53,428 bases of DNA from a virus. Location: positions 1 to 53,428 of IMG/VR virus record IMGVR_UViG_3300013285_000002; one strand, 5' to 3'. This document shows positions 1-7,802 of the stretch, in pieces; positions within the stretch are counted from its first letter, which is position 1; the number at the start of each line of letters is the position of its first letter. The notes beneath the pieces are model-generated. The model made no database searches. It was not told the DNA's origin and saw only the letters and a list, made by a program, of their open reading frames with translations. The position numbers and the translations under genes are program-made.

Positions 1-123
1 ACGTTGTCAGTCGGCAAGCCTTGCAGGACTTTCGATTGATGACGCGATGTAGTCCGGGAATCCCTGTCTTCATTGAAAAGCCAGACACCTTTGACGAAAG
101 CGGCAACCGGAAAATGCTTTCCG
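1..123. repeat. Left copy of the 123-bp end overlap (circular joint)
   Basis: These bases are identical to 53306-53428. The repeat lies inside a reading frame that continues without a break from one end to the other, so it most likely reflects an assembly overlap of a circular or circularly permuted molecule. A true packaged terminal repeat is possible but would more usually lie outside genes. Confidence 0.95.
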
Positions 124-236
124 CAGGAATAAACGATGTATGCACTGTCAATCTGTTCAGAAAATAGTGACTTGTTGCAGTTGAAAGGGGTACGGCTTGA
201 TACGCAACTAGGCACTTGCTTGAGTGAGATTTTCAT
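1..236 (-). CDS. Small hypothetical protein, N-terminal part (gene spans the circular joint)
   Basis: The ATG is at 236-234 and the frame stays open to base 1. It continues in the same frame at the other end of the window (53428-53251) to a TAA, giving a 96-residue protein when the ends are joined. It begins MKISLKQVPSCVSSRTPF and contains three cysteines in the first half. Its ATG overlaps the TGA of the upstream gene (ATGA), and it lies 9 bp before the AAA ATPase gene, so it belongs to the leftward accessory operon. I do not recognise a domain; there is no signal peptide or membrane segment. Confidence 0.8.
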   Translation of the reverse strand, partial: MKISLKQVPSCVSSRTPFNCNKSLFSEQIDSAYIVYSCGKHFPVAAFVKGVWLFNEDRDSRTTSRHQSKVLQGLPTDN

Positions 237-529
237 GATTTGCTTTCGGGTTTGATTGACAAAAAGGCATTGACTAAAATTCGGCAAGCTTCGCGCTGAC
301 CTAGGGATAAATCGAGGACTTGAATTCGTCCGGTGTATATACGGGTTATGTGAGAAACCATTTCCATGCTTTCAGCCGTTGCATTCTTCAATCTGAATGG
401 GGCAATTTCGAGCTTGAATTGCTCAATTGCCTTCGGCATTAGGTCGGTGCTTTGCATAAGTGCTTTCGTGAGTTGCGATATTGGGCAGGGTAAGAACGCC
501 CAGCGAATGACACGGCTACAAGGAGGCAT
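233..529 (-). CDS. Hypothetical protein, first gene of the leftward accessory operon
   Basis: A 98-residue frame whose TGA overlaps the ATG of the joint-spanning gene, which supports it being translated. The start is uncertain: the ATG at 529 has no clear ribosome binding site, and in-frame ATGs at codons 25 and 31 are alternatives. The C-terminal half (residues 35-95) looks helical and mildly charged, with no motif I know. It lies about 250 bp downstream of the promoter proposed at 784-813 and so is probably the leading gene of the long leftward transcript. Confidence 0.6.
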   Translation of the reverse strand: MPPCSRVIRWAFLPCPISQLTKALMQSTDLMPKAIEQFKLEIAPFRLKNATAESMEMVSHITRIYTGRIQVLDLSLGQREACRILVNAFLSIKPESKS

Positions 530-783
530 GTCATTCAGTTGGTGCTCTGGTAAGCCCCGTCTTATCCACTTGTCAGGTGTTACGGGTATCAGGCAGCTTG
601 TTTTTCAGCCTGATCGCTATTTGCTGGGTCGTCGGTCACTCACGATTCGCACCGTGAAGCCACATCTCTAATGTTGACGCTGTAGTTCCCATCCGGGCAG
701 CGTCTCAAGCCTTGGAGCCACTATCTGTTGTATGCCGCCGATAGAGCGACTTCATTCAGCGTTTCCGCCGTTTGATGGGATGA

Positions 784-813
784 AATGTACATCGAGCCTT
801 GTCACTGTGTCAA
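784..813 (-). promoter_or_regulatory. Leftward promoter of the accessory operon
   Basis: On the minus strand a perfect -35 TTGACA (813-808) is followed after 18 bp by TACATT (789-784), four of six matches to TATAAT. It points at the gene starting at 529. The -35 box lies inside a 17-bp near-palindrome that is also found at the repressor promoter. Confidence 0.55.
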
Positions 814-814
814 G
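798..814. promoter_or_regulatory. Candidate repressor operator, copy 1
   Basis: CTTGTCACTGTGTCAAG is an odd-length near-palindrome (one mismatch between the half-sites CTTG-T/A-CAC). It matches 37873-37889 at 15 of 17 positions, and in both places the -35 hexamer occupies the same positions within the site. Repressor binding here would block RNA polymerase. Confidence 0.5.
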
Positions 815-889
815 TTGCCCTGTTAATCTTGGCACTCCCTAAAGGGGCTTGTAACAGTTTGGGTGAAATCTGTTGGCCTCTCGCCGGAC

Positions 890-911
890 ACCCCTGACCC
901 CATACATGCCA
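890..911. repeat. 22-bp direct repeat, copy 1
   Basis: The sequence begins ACCCCTGACCCCAT and runs to GCCA; an exact copy lies at 1068-1089, with a further CGCCG shared just upstream of both (882-886, 1060-1064). The 178-bp spacing and non-coding setting suggest a protein-binding or structural site. Function unknown. Confidence 0.85.
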
Positions 912-1067
912 GACATCGCTAGAGAGGAAGCAGGCACATCGCAAGCATGAGTCCAAAGGACAACGTAGGGCGACATAACCCATGCGTGAAGGCTTCGTGT
1001 GAGCGCCTAGGAAGCAACGTAGAAGCGAGCATTCATGCGGGTTACAGCCAGAAAACCTCCGCCGAAA

Positions 1068-1089
1068 ACCCCTGACCCCATACATGCCA
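1068..1089. repeat. 22-bp direct repeat, copy 2
   Basis: Exact second copy of the repeat at 890-911, in the same orientation. Confidence 0.85.
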
Positions 1090-1450
1090 AGCTCTGCTTC
1101 GCTTGCTCATGACGTAGGGAGTGAGACAAAGCATGAAAGCCACTTAATTTGCAGTGGAAAGAAAACCTAGGCCATTGAATTGAAAGAGAAAACGACCCTA
1201 TGAAATTGGAGATGGCACAGCATCCCATGCGCTAGGCTCAGGAAAACACAGTTTTTCATGCCGCAAACAGGCAAATGACGCACAGATCATGCTGCCCATA
1301 CAGCCTTCGGCCCACGCCATATCGACCAATGCCATGCCATATCAGCACAAACTAGGGCACAAACAACGCTGCAAGCCCCTATCTACGCCATTCCTCACCA
1401 GTTTTATGCTCTTACGTGGTGCAATGCGCCCTGCCATGACGCGCCTAGGC

Positions 1451-1477
1451 GGGCGGGGGTGGGCTGCCCACACGCCC
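1451..1477. other. GC-rich hairpin in the non-coding region
   Basis: GTGGGC-T-GCCCAC is perfectly self-complementary and is flanked by GGGCG and CGCCC, which extend the stem past a small bulge. It has no T-run after it, so it is not an obvious terminator. It may be a packaging or structural element. Confidence 0.5.
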
Positions 1478-1937
1478 AAAGGAGGGTGTCCTCGCATCTA
1501 CCTATGGGGGATTCACACACACAAATCGTGTCTCCCACCAAACATAGGGGGTACGTCTTATTCAGAACCAATTTAAATTTTTCACACGAAATACTGAATT
1601 AGCCACAAAGATCCTTGTTATTAGACGGATCAGTCATGTAGAGTGCATACCAAGATAGAGCATCTGTCCCTAATTGATGATTCTCCAGCGGATAGTGAGA
1701 CGGATAACTACCGCAGTCATGGGCCTTCTTAGTCTTTCTGGGGCTGACATGGCCGAATAGCCCACGACACGGGCTGCCTTATCAAGAGGAATGGGCACTA
1801 ACAGCTATCGGCTCGCCGTTGGAAGAACACGGACAAGTAGGCCCGACTGTAAAACAGTGCTCATCTCTGTTGGTTAAGCACTTTGTGCAGGGCTGGGGGT
1901 TCCCGGCTGCCAACTCCTTCTACTGAAAAACAAAATT

Positions 1938-1950
1938 CGGCTTCGCCGAT
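1938..1950 (+). other. Small hairpin just upstream of the small terminase start
   Basis: CGGC-TTC-GCCG (extended by AT pairs) ends about 10 bases before the ATG at 1961, where a ribosome binding site would be expected but is poor. It could tune translation of terS or be part of a packaging recognition site. Confidence 0.4.
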
Positions 1951-1960
1951 CTCTCAAATC

Positions 1961-2263
1961 ATGGCACTCAAAAAACTCCCACCCAAAGAAACTGTCAGCG
2001 CTAGGCGTGAGCAGCTTCGTGAGGAACATGCTGATGCCGTGCGAGAGAAGATTCAAACTACCAGCCTTGTGAATGTTCTTCAGGGTTACGCCCTCGGAAC
2101 TTCCAAGGTGAAGATGACTGGTACTCGTCTGAAGGCGATTGAGCTACTCCTTGACAAGACTATTCCAAATCTTGCATCCGTCAAACATGAAGTTGAACAC
2201 AGCAAAGTCGCTTTCTTCATAAACACAGATTACTCAGCACCAGACAAAAATCTGGAAGAGTAA
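1961..2263 (+). CDS. terS: Probable terminase small subunit
   Basis: This 100-residue protein starts MALKKLPPKETVSARREQ. The frame is open further upstream, but the ATG at 1961 gives the sensible basic, helical N-terminus. Its place immediately before the large terminase (interrupted only by an HNH gene) is the main evidence. Small terminases recognise the phage DNA at the packaging start site and stimulate the large subunit. Residues 25-75 look helical, and a short acidic tail ends in DKNLEE. It is short for the family, and I see no strong sequence signature, so the call rests on context. Confidence 0.6.
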   Translation: MALKKLPPKETVSARREQLREEHADAVREKIQTTSLVNVLQGYALGTSKVKMTGTRLKAIELLLDKTIPNLASVKHEVEHSKVAFFINTDYSAPDKNLEE

Positions 2264-2269
2264 AACGCA

Positions 2270-2298
2270 AAGCCCCGGCGCTATCAACACCGAGGCTT
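2270..2298 (+). terminator. Possible weak terminator or processing hairpin after terS
   Basis: AAGCC-C-CGG pairs with CCG-A-GGCTT around an 11-base loop, in the 64-bp gap between terS and the HNH gene. There is only CACTT after it, so termination would be weak. It could equally mark the edge of the inserted HNH gene. Confidence 0.3.
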
Positions 2299-2327
2299 CA
2301 CTTCCCAAGCGATGAAGGAGCCATCAC

Positions 2328-2828
2328 ATGAGCACAGATATTTTAACTGCTGAACTAATTCGTGAGCTACTTAGCTACGAGGTTGAGACTGGAATCTTTA
2401 AGTGGAAGAAAAGTATTGGAGCTAGGAGCAAAGTTGGAAAAGTAGCCGGATGCCTCAACAAAGGTACAGGCTATTACTACATAAAGATTTTTGGAAAGTC
2501 CCACTTTGCTCATAGGCTTGCATGGCTTCATGTTTATGGACACTGGCCCGACCTAGTGATTGACCACATAAATGGGATCATTGGTGACAACAGGATTTGC
2601 AACCTTCGTGACGTAGACCGAAAAGCAAACTCTCAAAATCAACTCAAAGCCCATAAGAACAACCTCTCAACTGGATTGATTGGTGCTGCTAAGAATGGAA
2701 ATAAATTCCGAGCAGCTATTCGCTTCAATGGAGTGATGAAGCATATTGGTAATTTCAACACACCACAGGAAGCTCATCTAGCGTACATTGCTGCAAAAAG
2801 GGTAATGCACGTTGGATGTACGTTGTAA
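2328..2828 (+). CDS. HNH homing-type endonuclease with AP2-like C-terminus
   Basis: A 166-residue protein preceded by AAGGAG. Residues about 60-105 carry the HNH-like core: HRLAWLHVYGHWP, then DHINGIIGDNRICNLRDV, then a conserved N-rich stretch ending NSQNQ. The C-terminal third (KFRAAIRFNGVMKHIGNFNTPQEAHLAY) resembles an AP2 DNA-binding domain, the usual partner in free-standing phage homing nucleases. It sits between the two terminase genes, a common insertion place, and its TAA shares a base with the terL ATG. Such genes generally spread themselves into phages lacking them rather than serve the virion. Confidence 0.85.
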   Translation: MSTDILTAELIRELLSYEVETGIFKWKKSIGARSKVGKVAGCLNKGTGYYYIKIFGKSHFAHRLAWLHVYGHWPDLVIDHINGIIGDNRICNLRDVDRKANSQNQLKAHKNNLSTGLIGAAKNGNKFRAAIRFNGVMKHIGNFNTPQEAHLAYIAAKRVMHVGCTL

Positions 2829-4279
2829 TGGCAGAAACAAATACAAAAGCAGTTAGGTACTCACCCCCGGGAAGTGTTGCTGCAAAGTTCCATAAGTCAG
2901 AAGCATTTGTTCGTGGACTCAAGGGGCCAGTAGGCTCTGGAAAGTCTTCGAGTTGCTGCGTTGAAATAATCCAGCACTCACTTAAACAAGTGCCGTTCAA
3001 CGGGATGCGCCGAGCACGTTGGGCTGTCATCCGGAACACATACCCAGAACTCAAGTCCACGACTATTAAGACGTGGGAGAACTGGATGAGCACTGATCTA
3101 GCCCCGATTCGTTGGGATGCCCCGATCACTGCGACCCTGAAGATCAAAGACTGCGGAGATGGCAACGGCCTTGAGCTTGAAGTCATCTTCATTGCGTTGG
3201 ACAAAGCCTCTGAAACCGGCAAGCTGCGCTCCTTGGAGTTAACAGGTGGCTGGATCAACGAGTGCTCTGAAGTTCCCAAGGAAGTTTTCGACATGCTTAC
3301 CCAACGGGTAGGCCGTTACCCGCCGAAGACTCAAGGTGGTGCAACTCACCCTTGTGTGATTCTGGATACCAACCCACCAGACGACGATCACTGGTACTAC
3401 AAGTACGCAGAAGAGGAATGTCCCGATGGCTGGGAATTTTTCGATCAGCCCGGTGGACTGATTAGGAAGCAAGAAGATGATGAGGTTTGGTATGAACCAA
3501 ATCCCCTCGCTGAAAACGTCTTCAATCTGTCCCAAGGGTATGACTACTACCTGAACATGATCGGCGGTAAGAACGATGACTGGATCAAAGTTTTTGTCTT
3601 GGGTCAGTACGGCACAACGGCTGATGGGAAACCTGTCTACCCTGAGTACAACGACAAAATTCACGTTGCCAAAGAAGACATCGAGCCAAACCCTTTACTT
3701 CCCGTATTTCTGGGCTGGGACTTTGGATTGACGCCTGCTTGCATCGTTGGACAGATGACCCCTCAAGGTCAGCTTGTGATTCTTGATGAGTTCGTTGCTG
3801 AAGACATGGGCATTCGTCAGTTCGCCGCAGAGATTGTTAAACCAATCCTGATGAACAAGTATGCTGGCTGCCGCTTTCAATCTGTTGGCGACCCTGCCGG
3901 TGTAGCTCGATCATCAACCGACATGAGAACCTGTTATCAGGAACTCCTCGAAGCTGGAATTGCATCTGAACCAGCTTCAACAAACGATTTCATTCCTCGG
4001 CGCGAATCTGTTGCGTTCTTCCTTACGAGGATGGCGAACGGAGGGCCGGGGTTTCTGCTTTCTCCCAACTGCCGAACACTCCGCAAAGGATTGATTGGTG
4101 GCTATCGGTACGAACGTCTGAAAGTTTCAGGTGAGCGCTACCGTGACCGTCCGGTCAAAGATAAATTTAGTCACCCACATGACGCCTTGCAGTACCTCTG
4201 CATGGAAGCTCGTGGTGGACAGGTGAAGTCTGTACGGGCGCGGTCAATTGGGAAAGCTCCTTCAAAAGCATGGACTTAG
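2828..4279 (+). CDS. terL: Terminase large subunit (packaging ATPase and nuclease)
   Basis: A 483-residue motor protein that pumps DNA into the prohead and cuts it. The ATPase domain has a Walker A-like GPVGSGKS near residue 33 and a Walker B region around GGWINECSEVP. The C-terminal RNase H-like nuclease domain starts at FLGWDFGLTPACIVG, continues through GDPAGVARSSTD and ends with DKFSHPHDALQYLCM, supplying the expected acidic residues. The start is the ATG in the TAATG overlap with the HNH gene; an ATG four codons earlier is also in frame. Confidence 0.93.
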   Translation: MAETNTKAVRYSPPGSVAAKFHKSEAFVRGLKGPVGSGKSSSCCVEIIQHSLKQVPFNGMRRARWAVIRNTYPELKSTTIKTWENWMSTDLAPIRWDAPITATLKIKDCGDGNGLELEVIFIALDKASETGKLRSLELTGGWINECSEVPKEVFDMLTQRVGRYPPKTQGGATHPCVILDTNPPDDDHWYYKYAEEECPDGWEFFDQPGGLIRKQEDDEVWYEPNPLAENVFNLSQGYDYYLNMIGGKNDDWIKVFVLGQYGTTADGKPVYPEYNDKIHVAKEDIEPNPLLPVFLGWDFGLTPACIVGQMTPQGQLVILDEFVAEDMGIRQFAAEIVKPILMNKYAGCRFQSVGDPAGVARSSTDMRTCYQELLEAGIASEPASTNDFIPRRESVAFFLTRMANGGPGFLLSPNCRTLRKGLIGGYRYERLKVSGERYRDRPVKDKFSHPHDALQYLCMEARGGQVKSVRARSIGKAPSKAWT

Positions 4280-4283
4280 TTAT

Positions 4284-6302
4284 ATGACCGATGTGTATCA
4301 GGCAATTCCTCCCGTCGAAGCAGACGTGAGTTCGCCCCAGATTCCGGGCATGGATAACTCCGACATGATTGCGTCCGGCATTGCTGGGCATATCAACGAT
4401 TGCTGGAGTAAGGCGAAGTTTGCCAAGCAACGCATCACAGAGCGTCTGTTGTCTTGCGAGCGTCAACGCCGTGGTCAGTACGATCCTGATAAAGCATCAG
4501 ACATCGCACAGACTGGCGGCTCTGACATCTTCATGATGATTACGGATGTGAAGTGCAACTCAGCAAAGTCTTGGATTCAGGACGTGATGCTGCAAAATGC
4601 ACGCCCATTTGATCTTGATCCGTCAGAAGAACCGAATCTTCCTATCGAAGTAAAGCTCTCCATCATTGACTTCGTTCGCCATGAGGCAGAAGCGTATGTG
4701 ATGCAGGGCCAACAACTTCACCCAGAAGCATTCCGTCAACGGATGGAAGAGGTTCATGACCAGATTCTGTTGAAGCTTCGTGAAGAGGCCAAGTCAACTG
4801 CTGAGCGTATGGCTGGCGTCATTCAAGACCAACTCAATGAGGGTGGTTTTGAGCGTGCTATGCAGGACTTCATTGATGACTTCGTTACCTACCCAACTGC
4901 GATCATCAAAGGGCCAGCAGTTCGCAAGAAAAAGAAGTTAACGTGGGGGCCAAACTTTACCCCTGTCGTCTCCAACAGTTTTTTCCGTGAGGTTGAGCGT
5001 GTCAGTCCTTACGATCTGTTCCCAAGTCCTAATGCCTCTGGTGTTGACGATGGTTACATCATTCAGCGCCACAAGCTTACTGTCCGTACTTTGGACTCAA
5101 TGCGCGGCGTTCCCGGTTACTCTGATTCAGAGATTGACCAAGTAATCGACCGCTATGCTGGCAAAGGTTTCCGCTACTTTGAGTACGGCGACCAGCAGCA
5201 TGACAACCTTGAAGGCAAGTACCACTCGCGTCTGTATAACGACAACGTGATTGAGGCTCTTGAGTTCTGGGGGCCAGTGATGGGCGAGATGCTTATCCAG
5301 TGGGGCATGAAAGATGTCAATCCACGGGATGTCTATGAAGTGAATGCTTGGCAAGTTGCTGGCTTCACTATCAAGTGTGTCTTGAATCCTGATCCACTTG
5401 GTGAGCGCCCATATGAGATTTCATCTTGGCGTCCAATCCCCGGTGCATTCTGGGGCGGCGCTCTTCCTGAAGTCATGCGTGATGTCCAAGTCATGTGCAA
5501 TGCTTCGGCTCGCGCCCTAGCAAACAACATGGGCATTGGCTCTGGCCCACAGGTTGAAGTTGCCGTAGACAGATTGGCTGATGGTGAAGACCTCACTGAG
5601 ATGTACCCTTGGAAAATCTGGCAGACCACTTCAGACAAGACGGGCGGCAACCAACCGGGTGTTCGTTTCTTCATGCCTGAAATGAAAGCTGGGGAACTGA
5701 TGGGCATCTACGGTCAGTTCTCCAAACAAGCTGATGAAGTTACTGGAATTCCTAGCTACCTCTATGGCGGGTCAAGCGGTTCTGGTGCTGGTCGCACAGC
5801 TTCCGGCTTATCAATGCTGATGGACAACGCTGCAAAAGGCATCAAAGCTGCTGTTCTGCAAGTTGACCGTGCTGTTGAGATGGTGGTCAAACGGTTCTAT
5901 GTCCACAACATGATGTACAACCCAGACCCCTACATCAAGGGTGACTTCAAAGTCGTCGCAAAAGGTGCGATGGGCTTGATGGCTAAAGAGGCAATTCAGG
6001 TTCGCCGGAATGAATTCTTAGCATCGACAAACAATCCTGTTGATCTTCAGATCATTGGTGTTGAGGGTCGGGCTTACTTACTTCGTGAAATGGCTTCTGG
6101 CCTACAGATGGATACCGACAAACTGGTTCCAACTATCGAAGCAATGAAGTTCAAGCAAGAGCAAGTTCAACAAGCTATCAATGCACAGCAGGCGCAACAG
6201 GCTCAGCAACAAGCTCAGCTTCCAGCGCCAGCACCTGAAGGCGCTCCGCAAGGTGGCCCACCTCCAGTCAACACAGTTCAACCACAACAGGCAATCCAAT
6301 GA
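4284..6302 (+). CDS. Portal protein
   Basis: A 672-residue protein directly after terL, the classic portal position and size for podovirus-like phages. Portals form the dodecameric ring at the head vertex through which DNA passes and to which the terminase and neck attach. I see a long helical N-terminal part, a central stretch SSWRPIPGAFWGGALPEVM followed by NASARALANNMG, and a GSGAGRTASGLSMLMDNAAKG segment, typical of this large-portal group. The C-terminus is a Gln/Ala/Pro-rich tail (about residues 635-672) that is probably disordered. The ATG at 4284 is chosen because it follows the terL stop by 4 bp. Confidence 0.88.
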   Translation: MTDVYQAIPPVEADVSSPQIPGMDNSDMIASGIAGHINDCWSKAKFAKQRITERLLSCERQRRGQYDPDKASDIAQTGGSDIFMMITDVKCNSAKSWIQDVMLQNARPFDLDPSEEPNLPIEVKLSIIDFVRHEAEAYVMQGQQLHPEAFRQRMEEVHDQILLKLREEAKSTAERMAGVIQDQLNEGGFERAMQDFIDDFVTYPTAIIKGPAVRKKKKLTWGPNFTPVVSNSFFREVERVSPYDLFPSPNASGVDDGYIIQRHKLTVRTLDSMRGVPGYSDSEIDQVIDRYAGKGFRYFEYGDQQHDNLEGKYHSRLYNDNVIEALEFWGPVMGEMLIQWGMKDVNPRDVYEVNAWQVAGFTIKCVLNPDPLGERPYEISSWRPIPGAFWGGALPEVMRDVQVMCNASARALANNMGIGSGPQVEVAVDRLADGEDLTEMYPWKIWQTTSDKTGGNQPGVRFFMPEMKAGELMGIYGQFSKQADEVTGIPSYLYGGSSGSGAGRTASGLSMLMDNAAKGIKAAVLQVDRAVEMVVKRFYVHNMMYNPDPYIKGDFKVVAKGAMGLMAKEAIQVRRNEFLASTNNPVDLQIIGVEGRAYLLREMASGLQMDTDKLVPTIEAMKFKQEQVQQAINAQQAQQAQQQAQLPAPAPEGAPQGGPPPVNTVQPQQAIQ

Positions 6303-6637
6303 GTTCAACATCAGTTCGAAAAATCGTGAAGCCAACTAAAGGGGTTATCCCTGCTGGTTTCGCTGACGGCGGTAAGTTCAAACCCTTCACCGCTAAAGAT
6401 ACCAAGGGTGAAGAGATGGCTGAAGCTAAAGCTGTTCGCTCTGGCAAGGTATCTCCAAAGGGTTACGCCAAAGCTGAGAAGGCAGAAGAGAAAAAAGAAG
6501 GCGAGAAGTTCTCCCCAAAGAAAACCCTCGCTACTGGTAAAGCTCTGGCTTCCGGCAAGCTGAGCGCCAAGGACTATGCAGCCCAAGACGCAAAGATGGC
6601 AAATGGTGGCAAGGTCGTTAAAAAGAAAGGCCGGTAA
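6299..6637 (+). CDS. Lysine-rich small virion-associated protein with ADGG motif
   Basis: A 112-residue protein whose ATG overlaps the portal TGA. It is very rich in Lys, Ala and Gly and contains GFADGGKFKPF near residue 22 and AKMANGGKVVKKK near the C-terminus. Two further proteins in this genome (6640 and 21358) carry the same short ADGG-type motif. It has no enzymatic signature. Its position between portal and scaffold suggests a minor head component or assembly factor. Confidence 0.75.
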   Translation: MSSTSVRKIVKPTKGVIPAGFADGGKFKPFTAKDTKGEEMAEAKAVRSGKVSPKGYAKAEKAEEKKEGEKFSPKKTLATGKALASGKLSAKDYAAQDAKMANGGKVVKKKGR

Positions 6638-6639
6638 TC

Positions 6640-7440
6640 ATGTCTGATTGGCAAACTCAAAACTTCAAGAAGGTTGGTACTCCAGCAGGCCCAGCCCAAA
6701 TGAACAGCAAGCTCTGCGCTCCTGTTACTTCTGGTCTTCACAGCAAGATTGCAAAGCCAACAGGCAGCCAGTTTTCACCAGCCATTCAGAAGTTTGCTGA
6801 CGGTGGTGAAGTGGAGCAAGAGGCTGCTTACAAAGCGGCTGGCTTGGCTGCTTCAAAGGATGAGAGTAGTGGTTTGTGGGATCGTCTTAAAGCAGGGAAC
6901 ATTGATGCTCCCGGCTCTGATGCTTACAACCGCTGGGGTGCTGGTCGAGGTCGTGCTGATGAGGCTCAGTTGGGTCGTGAATCAAAACGCGGCATGACTG
7001 AAGATGCTCCGACTGTTACTCCTGCTGCTGAAGAAACAAGTGCTCCTGAAAAAGCTGCTCCTGTTGAAGAGGCAAAAGCACCAGTCACTGCCGAACCAAA
7101 GAAGACTGCACCAACTGCCAAGCGAGCAATCGTTCCGCGTGCTCGTGCAGCAGCTTCTGAAGATGTAGCAGCCCCGGCATCAATCGCTTCGAGTACACCA
7201 TCTGTTGTCCTCAAGCCTGTTGCCGCAACAACTGCATTTAATCCATCTGAGTTGAGCTTTGCCAATGGCACAGGCTTTGGTCAGAAGGTTGAGGAAGAGG
7301 CTCCAGCGCCACGTAGAGGCTTCAAATCAGGTAGCTCTACTGGCTCATCACCTGCTCCTGCAAAAGCTCCTGTAGCGAAATCTGATACGCCGCGTCGTGG
7401 CTATCAGTCCAGTCGTGACATGAGTAAGAATGCTCAATAA
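6640..7440 (+). CDS. Ala/Pro-rich head-region protein with ADGG motif
   Basis: A 266-residue protein of low complexity. Residues about 49-56 read QKFADGGEVE; the middle (about 125-180) is an Ala/Pro/Glu/Lys linker, and the C-terminus is basic and Ser/Gly-rich (APRRGFKSGSS, DTPRRGYQSS). It is mostly predicted disordered by eye. It lies in the head gene block and overlaps the next gene by 11 bp. A minor capsid or internal head protein is likely; no specific family is recognised. Confidence 0.7.
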   Translation: MSDWQTQNFKKVGTPAGPAQMNSKLCAPVTSGLHSKIAKPTGSQFSPAIQKFADGGEVEQEAAYKAAGLAASKDESSGLWDRLKAGNIDAPGSDAYNRWGAGRGRADEAQLGRESKRGMTEDAPTVTPAAEETSAPEKAAPVEEAKAPVTAEPKKTAPTAKRAIVPRARAAASEDVAAPASIASSTPSVVLKPVAATTAFNPSELSFANGTGFGQKVEEEAPAPRRGFKSGSSTGSSPAPAKAPVAKSDTPRRGYQSSRDMSKNAQ

Positions 7441-7663
7441 ACCGAGTCCCCAAGTCACTAGCGCACTCGCTGCGCTTGGTGGAAATCCTAATTTTGAAAC
7501 CATCCGTAGCTGGCTTCAAGAATCTCTTCAATCCCTGTACTCCGACTCTTGCCACACGAAAGATGAAACTCTTTCACGCTGGCAACAAGGGGCTGCACAG
7601 GCTGTCGATGAATTCTTAACGAAGTCAGAAGAAGCTGCGGGTGTTATTCGCAAATCGCGGTAG
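7430..7663 (+). CDS. Small helical hypothetical protein in the head block
   Basis: A 77-residue protein overlapping the previous gene by 11 bp. The segment FETIRSWLQESLQSLYSDSC followed by DETLSRWQQGAAQAVDEFL looks like two amphipathic helices. This pattern is common for a small conserved protein near phage portal genes, but its role is unknown to me. Confidence 0.65.
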   Translation: MLNKPSPQVTSALAALGGNPNFETIRSWLQESLQSLYSDSCHTKDETLSRWQQGAAQAVDEFLTKSEEAAGVIRKSR

Positions 7664-7802
7664 CTAGCTGGTTCACTCCATCTAGTTATTAGTGGCGTTC
7701 TGCCACAAGAAGGCGCTGGCCTTTCCAGCACCGATGAATACCGAACGAATCACTTGAACACCGCGAGGCTCAAATGTGACCGACTCGGCTCACGGAGAAA
7801 AA

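Larger units (their letters stand above)
530..1960. other. 1.4-kb region without a convincing gene, between divergent operons
   Basis: This stretch separates the leftward accessory operon from the rightward structural operon. Its longer open frames translate to Cys/Arg/Ser-rich sequence with no ribosome binding sites, and I do not call them genes. It holds a leftward promoter/operator (784-814), a 22-bp direct repeat (890-911 and 1068-1089), a GC-rich hairpin (1451-1477), and a hairpin just before terS (1938-1950). A weak rightward promoter (TTGTTA at 1615, TAGAGT at 1639) could serve the structural genes. Packaging sites often lie beside terS, so a pac site here is plausible but not shown. 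Confidence 0.6.

Noticed and set aside
366-671. Plus-strand frame of 101 residues
   Set aside because: It overlaps the coupled minus-strand gene at 233-529 and has no ribosome binding site or protein-like pattern.
810-1228. Two overlapping minus-strand frames with many Cys/Arg/Ser
   Set aside because: Composition unlike protein, overlapping each other, crossing the 22-bp repeats; treated as non-coding.
1289-1576. Plus-strand frame of 95 residues
   Set aside because: Covers the GC-rich hairpin and repeats; no ribosome binding site and no domain.
1780-1930. tRNA-like stretch with an anticodon-arm lookalike (GACTGTAAAACAGT) and GGGGGTTCCC
   Set aside because: No pairing acceptor stem and no proper T-loop (TTCRA) could be built; the hairpin has too small a loop for an anticodon arm.
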